DNA from: UBA6911 sp964481255
GTDB lineage: Bacteria; Acidobacteriota; UBA6911
DNA length: 64,000 nucleotides
Direction of reading: 5' to 3'
Assembly (NCBI GenBank): GCA_964481255.1
Contig: CAYZTZ010000002.1
Span: 45,967 to 109,966, forward strand
Positions 59,979 to 64,000 of this stretch are shown in pieces (the first letter of the stretch is position 1; the number at the start of each line of letters is the position of its first letter). The notes beneath the pieces are model-generated. The model was given only the letters and a program-made list of their open reading frames with translations, did not search any database and was not told where the DNA came from. The position numbers were made by a program, and so were the translations under genes.

Positions 59979-60007
59979 TTGTCGACCATGGCTTTGATTT
60001 ATTATAG
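59979..60007 (+). promoter_or_regulatory. Possible promoter of the MFS transporter gene
   Basis: TTGTCG (59979-59984) is followed at 15-17 bases by overlapping -10 candidates TATTAT (60000-60005) and TTATAG (60002-60007). It lies about 22 bases before the ATG, which has a clear AGGAGG site. Confidence 0.35.
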
Positions 60008-60028
60008 CCTTGCGTCACAGGAGGCCCC

Positions 60029-61318
60029 ATGAACCAGCGAACTCCATTCCCGAAGGTTTTCTGGGTTGCCAACAGCATTGAGGTCCTCGAGCGGTTCGCC
60101 TATTACGGAATCTATTTCGGCTTTGGTATCTACATGGCCTCCCTGGGCTTCAGCCGGGCTCAGCTTGGAGTCATTCAGAGCATTTTTCTGCTGCTATCTT
60201 ACGGGATCCCGGTTATTTCGGGCACATTCGCCGACCGCTACGGTTTCAAGAAGGTCCTCATTATTTCCTATTTGGCGTATCTTCCTTCCATTCTTCTGCT
60301 TATCGCGACGAAGACGTTTTCGGGCATCGCGCTGACCATGCTTTCCATCGGTCTTGCAGCCGGAATCTTCAAGCCCCTCATCGCGGGAACGGTCCGCATG
60401 GTCACCGACGGCACCAACAAGTCCCTCGGCTTCGGCATCTTTTATCAAATGGTGAATGTCGGCGGTTCGTTCGGGCCGATGGTCATGGGGAATCTGCGCG
60501 CCTTTTCCTGGGATTACGCTTTCATCGCCGCAGCGGCATGCATAACCCTGATGCTGCTGATCACCATATTCTTCTACGAGGAGCCCAAGAGGGACATCGA
60601 GGGGGCGACGATCGCGGGAAAACTCAGGGACATCGGCGTCGCGCTCGCAGATTTCAAATTCACCCTTTTCCTGATTCTGCTCGGCCTCTTCTTCTGGCTC
60701 CCCTTCTGGTGTTTCTTCAACCTGTGCGCCCTGTATGTGGATGCGAACCTCGATACCGTCCGTCTGTATCAGAGCATGGAGAGAATGGTCGGCGCTTCGG
60801 TTGCCGGGATCTTTGCCGCATCGGATCCCTCCGGGTCGCGCCGCGTGCTCGGGGAGACCATCTCGCACACCGGCTATATCATTATGATTTTCCAGTTCCT
60901 CATTTCGCGCGTCTTCGAGCGCCGAAAATCCATGCCGACATTCCTCCTGGGCTTGGTTCTGGCGGCCGCGGGGTTTGGAATCATCGGCTGCGCCGCAATC
61001 TACGCTCCCACCCTTGTATTTGCCGGTATTTTTCTGTTCGCCGTCGGGGAAATGATCAGTTCGCCGCGCATTCAGGAATACATCACCTGGATAGCGCCCA
61101 AGGAAAAAGCGGGGCTCTACATGGGAATGAATTTTCTTGCCACGATGATCGGGGGCACGTTGAGCGGCGTGACATACACGACACTTTACGGGCGTTTCAG
61201 CGACCGAGGGCACCCCGAATACTTATGGTTTTTGCTCGGCCTGCACATGCTGGTCGGCATCATGATTTTCACGGCGTTCAACCGCCTTGCCGGCGAGTTT
61301 CGAGAACAGGAAAAATAA
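60029..61318 (+). CDS. Major facilitator superfamily transporter, POT/PTR2-like
   Basis: A 429-residue inner-membrane transporter with about twelve helices. The first helix carries EVLERFAYYGIYFG, which resembles the ExxERFxYY motif of proton-coupled oligopeptide transporters. GTFADRYGFKKVL (about residues 70-82) is the MFS loop 2-3 motif and FGIFYQMVNVGGSFGPMVMG near 137-156 resembles the PTR2 signature in helix 5. Peptide uptake is therefore possible, but MFS members of other function share some of these marks. AGGAGG precedes the ATG at 60029. It is a single gene, convergent with selA. Confidence 0.75.
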   Translation: MNQRTPFPKVFWVANSIEVLERFAYYGIYFGFGIYMASLGFSRAQLGVIQSIFLLLSYGIPVISGTFADRYGFKKVLIISYLAYLPSILLLIATKTFSGIALTMLSIGLAAGIFKPLIAGTVRMVTDGTNKSLGFGIFYQMVNVGGSFGPMVMGNLRAFSWDYAFIAAAACITLMLLITIFFYEEPKRDIEGATIAGKLRDIGVALADFKFTLFLILLGLFFWLPFWCFFNLCALYVDANLDTVRLYQSMERMVGASVAGIFAASDPSGSRRVLGETISHTGYIIMIFQFLISRVFERRKSMPTFLLGLVLAAAGFGIIGCAAIYAPTLVFAGIFLFAVGEMISSPRIQEYITWIAPKEKAGLYMGMNFLATMIGGTLSGVTYTTLYGRFSDRGHPEYLWFLLGLHMLVGIMIFTAFNRLAGEFREQEK

Positions 61319-61546
61319 GCGATCCGCAAGATTTCACCGGGATCCCCGGCGGCAACCCGGAAACCAGCGCCTCCTGTTCCCCGCCCCCTTCCGGAGCGCA
61401 ACCCGATTATAGATAATGAAGGCGGCATCGCGCGCTCAGCCTTGCGCGGCCAGTTTCGGCATACGGGCGCAAAGGATATGGATTCCCCACAGGGGGCTAC
61501 GCTTCGCCGCAAAATTCAAAGAGGTCACGGATGAAGAATCTGCCGG

Positions 61547-62959
61547 CTAGCCGCCGGCCACCGCCCGCGAGACGCCGTCGAGGAGGTCTTGTTCCTGCTC
61601 GGGAAATACCGTGCGCAGATCCAGCAGCACCCTGTCCTCGTCCAGCCGGAGAATGATCGGGGGCTCCTGGGAACGCAGACGGGACTCAATGGTATTGGGG
61701 CTCAGGCGGCGGGACTCGAGCGAGATCAGGGTCGTCGGCAGGCTGTATCCGGGGCACGAACCTCCGCCCACGAGGGAGCTCCCCTCGCACAGGCGGACGT
61801 TGACCTCCTCCGGCAGCTGCGGCCTTAATCGGCGCACAAAACGGCCCGCCCTCCGCTTCAAATCCGCTTGGGCCGCCGCGATCATCCGCGTGACGGGGAT
61901 CTCGGACTCCGCCCTTCCGAAGCGGTAGCTCTGCAACGTGGCTTCCAGGGCGCCGTAGATGAGTTTGCCCACCCGGTAGGTCCGCATGAGAGGATTCTTC
62001 CGGATGGGATCGACGAGTTTTTTCGCTCCCGCAATTATCCCCGCCTGGGGACCTCCCAGGAGCTTGTCTCCGCTGAAACAGATCACGTCCACCCCGGACG
62101 CGAGGCTGTCCTGAACCACCGGTTCATCGGCGATCCCATAGGGTTTGAGATCCACCAGGCACCCGCTGCCGATGTCCTCCACCAGCGGGATCCCGCGGCT
62201 GCGGGCGAATTCGACCAGATCGCGCAGCTCCGGCCTTTCGGTGAAACCCTGCATCCTGAAATTGCTCGGGTGAACCCGAAGCAGCAATGCCGTCTCGGGG
62301 CCCGCAGCCTTCCGGTAGTCCTCGAGGCGCGTCTTGTTGGTCGTGCCGACTTCGCGCAGCACGGCGCCGCTCTGCGCGAGGATCTCAGGGATGCGGAACG
62401 AGCCGCCGATCTCCACCAGCTCGCCGCGGGACACGAGGACCTCCTTGCCCGGGGCCAGCGTGTTGAGGATCAAAAATACAGCGGCCGCATTGTTGTTCAC
62501 TACAATGGCCGCCTCGCAGCCCAGTATTTCCATCAACAGGGACTCGATCAGCTTATCGCGGTGGGACCTCTGAGCCGTGTTTAGATCGTATTCGAGATTG
62601 GTGTAATGGGCCGAAAATGCCGATAAACTCCTCTGGGCCGCCGCTGAAAGGGGCGCCCGGCCCAGGTTGGTATGCAGGATGACCCCCGTCGCGTTGATCA
62701 CCGTGCGCAGGCCGGGAAGGAGGCGGAGCCGGAGTCTGTCCGCAAGCATCCGCTCCAGGCCTTCCGGGCTGACGTCGGGCTCGGTTTCGGCGCGTTTGGA
62801 CCGGATGGCGTCCCGAATCTCCTGAAGCAGTTTCTGGATTTCCGACACCACGAAGTCGCGGCCGGTGCACGCGATCCAGGATGCGACGGCCGGTCTCAAG
62901 AGCATCTGATCGACGGCGGGGATCCTGCGGAGGCTGTCCTGCTGCGAAGCCATATTCAT
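61547..62959 (-). CDS. selA: L-seryl-tRNA(Sec) selenium transferase
   Basis: A 470-residue PLP enzyme converting seryl-tRNA(Sec) to selenocysteyl-tRNA(Sec) with selenophosphate. The N-terminal tRNA-binding part is about residues 8-80. The core has INATGVILHTNLGRAPLS near 87-104, NNNAAAVFLILNTL, EVGTTNKTR near 204-212 and the PLP lysine in FSGDKLLGGPQAG near 292-304. The length fits bacterial SelA. Selenocysteine use in this organism is implied. selB, selD and tRNA-Sec are not in the window. ATG 62959 or 62953 may be the start; neither has a strong ribosome site. The stop sits in a GCCGGC hairpin. Confidence 0.95.
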   Translation of the reverse strand: MNMASQQDSLRRIPAVDQMLLRPAVASWIACTGRDFVVSEIQKLLQEIRDAIRSKRAETEPDVSPEGLERMLADRLRLRLLPGLRTVINATGVILHTNLGRAPLSAAAQRSLSAFSAHYTNLEYDLNTAQRSHRDKLIESLLMEILGCEAAIVVNNNAAAVFLILNTLAPGKEVLVSRGELVEIGGSFRIPEILAQSGAVLREVGTTNKTRLEDYRKAAGPETALLLRVHPSNFRMQGFTERPELRDLVEFARSRGIPLVEDIGSGCLVDLKPYGIADEPVVQDSLASGVDVICFSGDKLLGGPQAGIIAGAKKLVDPIRKNPLMRTYRVGKLIYGALEATLQSYRFGRAESEIPVTRMIAAAQADLKRRAGRFVRRLRPQLPEEVNVRLCEGSSLVGGGSCPGYSLPTTLISLESRRLSPNTIESRLRSQEPPIILRLDEDRVLLDLRTVFPEQEQDLLDGVSRAVAGG

Positions 62960-63075
62960 CGGATTATTGGATCACAGGGAAAGGAATGCTGTCAATCGAC
63001 GATTGCCGGCCCGCCCCATAAGGGGCGTCGGGCTTTCCGCCCCCATCCAGCCTGAGTCCTGAAAGCGAGAGTCCA

Positions 63076-63639
63076 TTGTACGACGAAGACCTCGACAATC
63101 TGGAAGAATCGCTCCGACGACTGAAAACCGAGTACCACGTCTTTTTCGTCGGAAACAGGAAAAAGCCGCCCGATGACCTGCGTCTGCGCGTGGAAAGACT
63201 GGTTCAAAAGCTCTCCGAATGTTCGGACATGTCCCTTGCGCAACGCTTCCGCTATACGACGCTGATCACCCGCTTCTACGTTTATCGGGATCTATGGCGC
63301 AGAAGGATGCACGAAAAGGAGATGGGGACGCCGTGGAGAACGGATGCGGGTCGAGGAGCGGCGGCGCAGGAAATCGCCGGGCCGGTCATCCGGGAGGTGC
63401 GCGTCTGCATTTCCGATCCCGAGACGGAGGAAGAAAAAGTGCGGCAGCTCTACGACACCCTTCTGGACATCCGGGGGAAAAGCCCGGAGGAGGCGCCCGT
63501 TTCCTACAGGCGGTTCGCGGACTACATCAGCAGGCAGACGCGTCTCATCCGCAGCGAACACGGCTGTTCCGCGGTCGCCTTTACAATTGCGCTGAGAGAA
63601 GGTTCTGTCCGATTTACAGCGGCGGCGGAAGGCTTCTAG
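63076..63639 (+). CDS. MXAN_5187 C-terminal domain-like protein
   Basis: A 187-residue, mostly helical protein without signal peptide or membrane segment. The opening LDNLEESLRRLKTEYHVFFVG followed by KKPPDDLRLRVERLVQKL (both quoted in part) resembles the small proteins named after the MXAN_5187 C-terminal domain of Myxococcus. Members are found in deltaproteobacteria and Acidobacteria next to regulatory or signalling genes. A second half (about 105-187) with RRFADYISRQTRLIRSE ends in a short beta region. Its function is unknown. The TTG at 63076 has GAGAG upstream. Its stop shares the palindrome CTAG with the stop of the convergent cold-shock gene. Confidence 0.6.
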   Translation: MYDEDLDNLEESLRRLKTEYHVFFVGNRKKPPDDLRLRVERLVQKLSECSDMSLAQRFRYTTLITRFYVYRDLWRRRMHEKEMGTPWRTDAGRGAAAQEIAGPVIREVRVCISDPETEEEKVRQLYDTLLDIRGKSPEEAPVSYRRFADYISRQTRLIRSEHGCSAVAFTIALREGSVRFTAAAEGF

Positions 63640-63866
63640 CCCGTTGTCTCCCGCGGATGTTCGAGCCGCACGACGTGTTCCGCCTGCGGGCCTCGCGGCC
63701 CGAATTTGACATTGAATTCGACCTGTTCGCCCTCGCGAAGGGTTCGATAGCCTTTTTCCTGAATAGAGCTGTAGTGCACAAAGACATCCGCGCCCGAAGG
63801 CTGGGATATAAAACCATATCCCTTGGTGTTGTTGAACCACTTCACGGTGCCGACAACCCTGCTCAT
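63636..63866 (-). CDS. cspA: Cold-shock domain protein
   Basis: A 76-residue single cold-shock domain protein, an RNA/ssDNA-binding chaperone. GTVKWFNNTKGYGFIS near residues 5-20 holds RNP1 (KGYGFI) and VFVHYSSI near 27-34 is RNP2. FNVKFGPRGPQAEHV is the usual end of the barrel, and a basic tail RLEHPRETTG follows. The ATG at 63866 is chosen because GAGGGG stands seven bases upstream; in-frame ATG 63872 is too close to that site and TTG 63881 overlaps it. No cold-box leader can be judged because the window ends 134 bases upstream. Confidence 0.93.
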   Translation of the reverse strand: MSRVVGTVKWFNNTKGYGFISQPSGADVFVHYSSIQEKGYRTLREGEQVEFNVKFGPRGPQAEHVVRLEHPRETTG

Positions 63867-64000
63867 AGACATTCCCCTCAAAAAAACGGGACGGCGCGCC
63901 GAGCTCTATCCCCGCAAATGGAAATTACCCATCCCGGACCTCGCGCCATCCATGCTATCCCTTACAGATTAGAGACTTTGCCGACAGCCTAGACCCCGAA

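Noticed and set aside
61536..61560. GCCGGC hairpin at the selA stop as a terminator
   Set aside because: Only six base pairs, it contains the stop codon and no T-run follows on the minus strand.
61922..61929. Second GCGGTAGC (ops core)
   Set aside because: It is inside the selA coding region, with no promoter or glycan gene near. It shows the 8-mer occurs by chance.
1..64000. CRISPR arrays, insertion sequences, phage genes, rRNA or tRNA genes
   Set aside because: I looked for regular direct repeats with spacers, transposase or integrase motifs and tRNA/rRNA signatures and saw none. The only direct repeats are the heptamers, the 14-mers and the coiled-coil units listed.

Overview
The window is a GC-rich chromosomal segment from a diderm (lipopolysaccharide-making) bacterium. 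BamA, Skp, LpxA, LpxI, a Lol transporter, a TonB-dependent receptor and an RND efflux system are all present. The combination of LpxI, a Gfo/Idh oxidoreductase closing the bam-lpx operon, a DUF512 radical-SAM protein with a PDZ domain, an MXAN_5187-like protein and a receptor with a carboxypeptidase-like N-terminal domain suggests Acidobacteriota or a relative such as Aminicenantota. That placement is inference; no rRNA gene is present. I see no tRNA, CRISPR array, insertion sequence or phage gene, and no terminator with a clear T-run.

Layout. (1) 1-13659 is a surface-polysaccharide cluster: a sugar epimerase cut by the window edge, two family-4 glycosyltransferases, a Wzy/WaaL-like membrane protein, a Wzm/Wzt ABC exporter whose ATPase has a C-terminal glycan-binding-type extension, a membrane-anchored GT2-GT4 fusion, and four GT2 enzymes (one on the minus strand). 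Two leaders of about 300 nt follow TATAAT boxes in this block; the one at 3036-3346 looks like a folded RNA. (2) 13685-15798 (minus) holds mtnA and tsaD. (3) 15926-21323 is a cobalamin-uptake operon: a strong promoter, a classic cobalamin riboswitch, then btuF-btuC-btuD-btuB joined by ATGA overlaps. (4) 21465-26411 returns to glycans: a very large methyltransferase/coiled-coil/GT2/GT4 protein and hddA-hddC for GDP-heptose. (5) 26462-33233 (minus) is an efflux operon read tetR, adaptor, then one gene encoding an RND pump fused to a TolC-like outer-membrane channel; a palindromic operator lies upstream of tetR.

(6) 33426-42722 is housekeeping: pgsA, the radical-SAM protein, ribH-nusB-lysS, a lolC/E-lolD transporter and clpC. 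(7) 42972-49631 is the outer-membrane block bamA-skp-fabZ-lpxA-lpxI-Gfo/Idh, without lpxD. (8) 49676-53191 has a TonB protein and a SPOR-SpoIID lipoprotein. (9) 53605-63866 has miaA, gatB (probably leaderless), a Mut7-C RNase-like protein, a secreted hypothetical protein, rnr, an MFS/POT-like transporter, selA, an MXAN_5187-like protein and a cold-shock protein.

Much of the window serves the cell envelope: glycan synthesis and export, lipid A, outer-membrane assembly, lipoprotein release, efflux and vitamin B12 import. The most unusual items are the RND-TolC fusion with an internal signal peptide, the methyltransferase-coiled-coil-glycosyltransferase protein that resembles a fused chain terminator and ruler, and the structured leader RNA.
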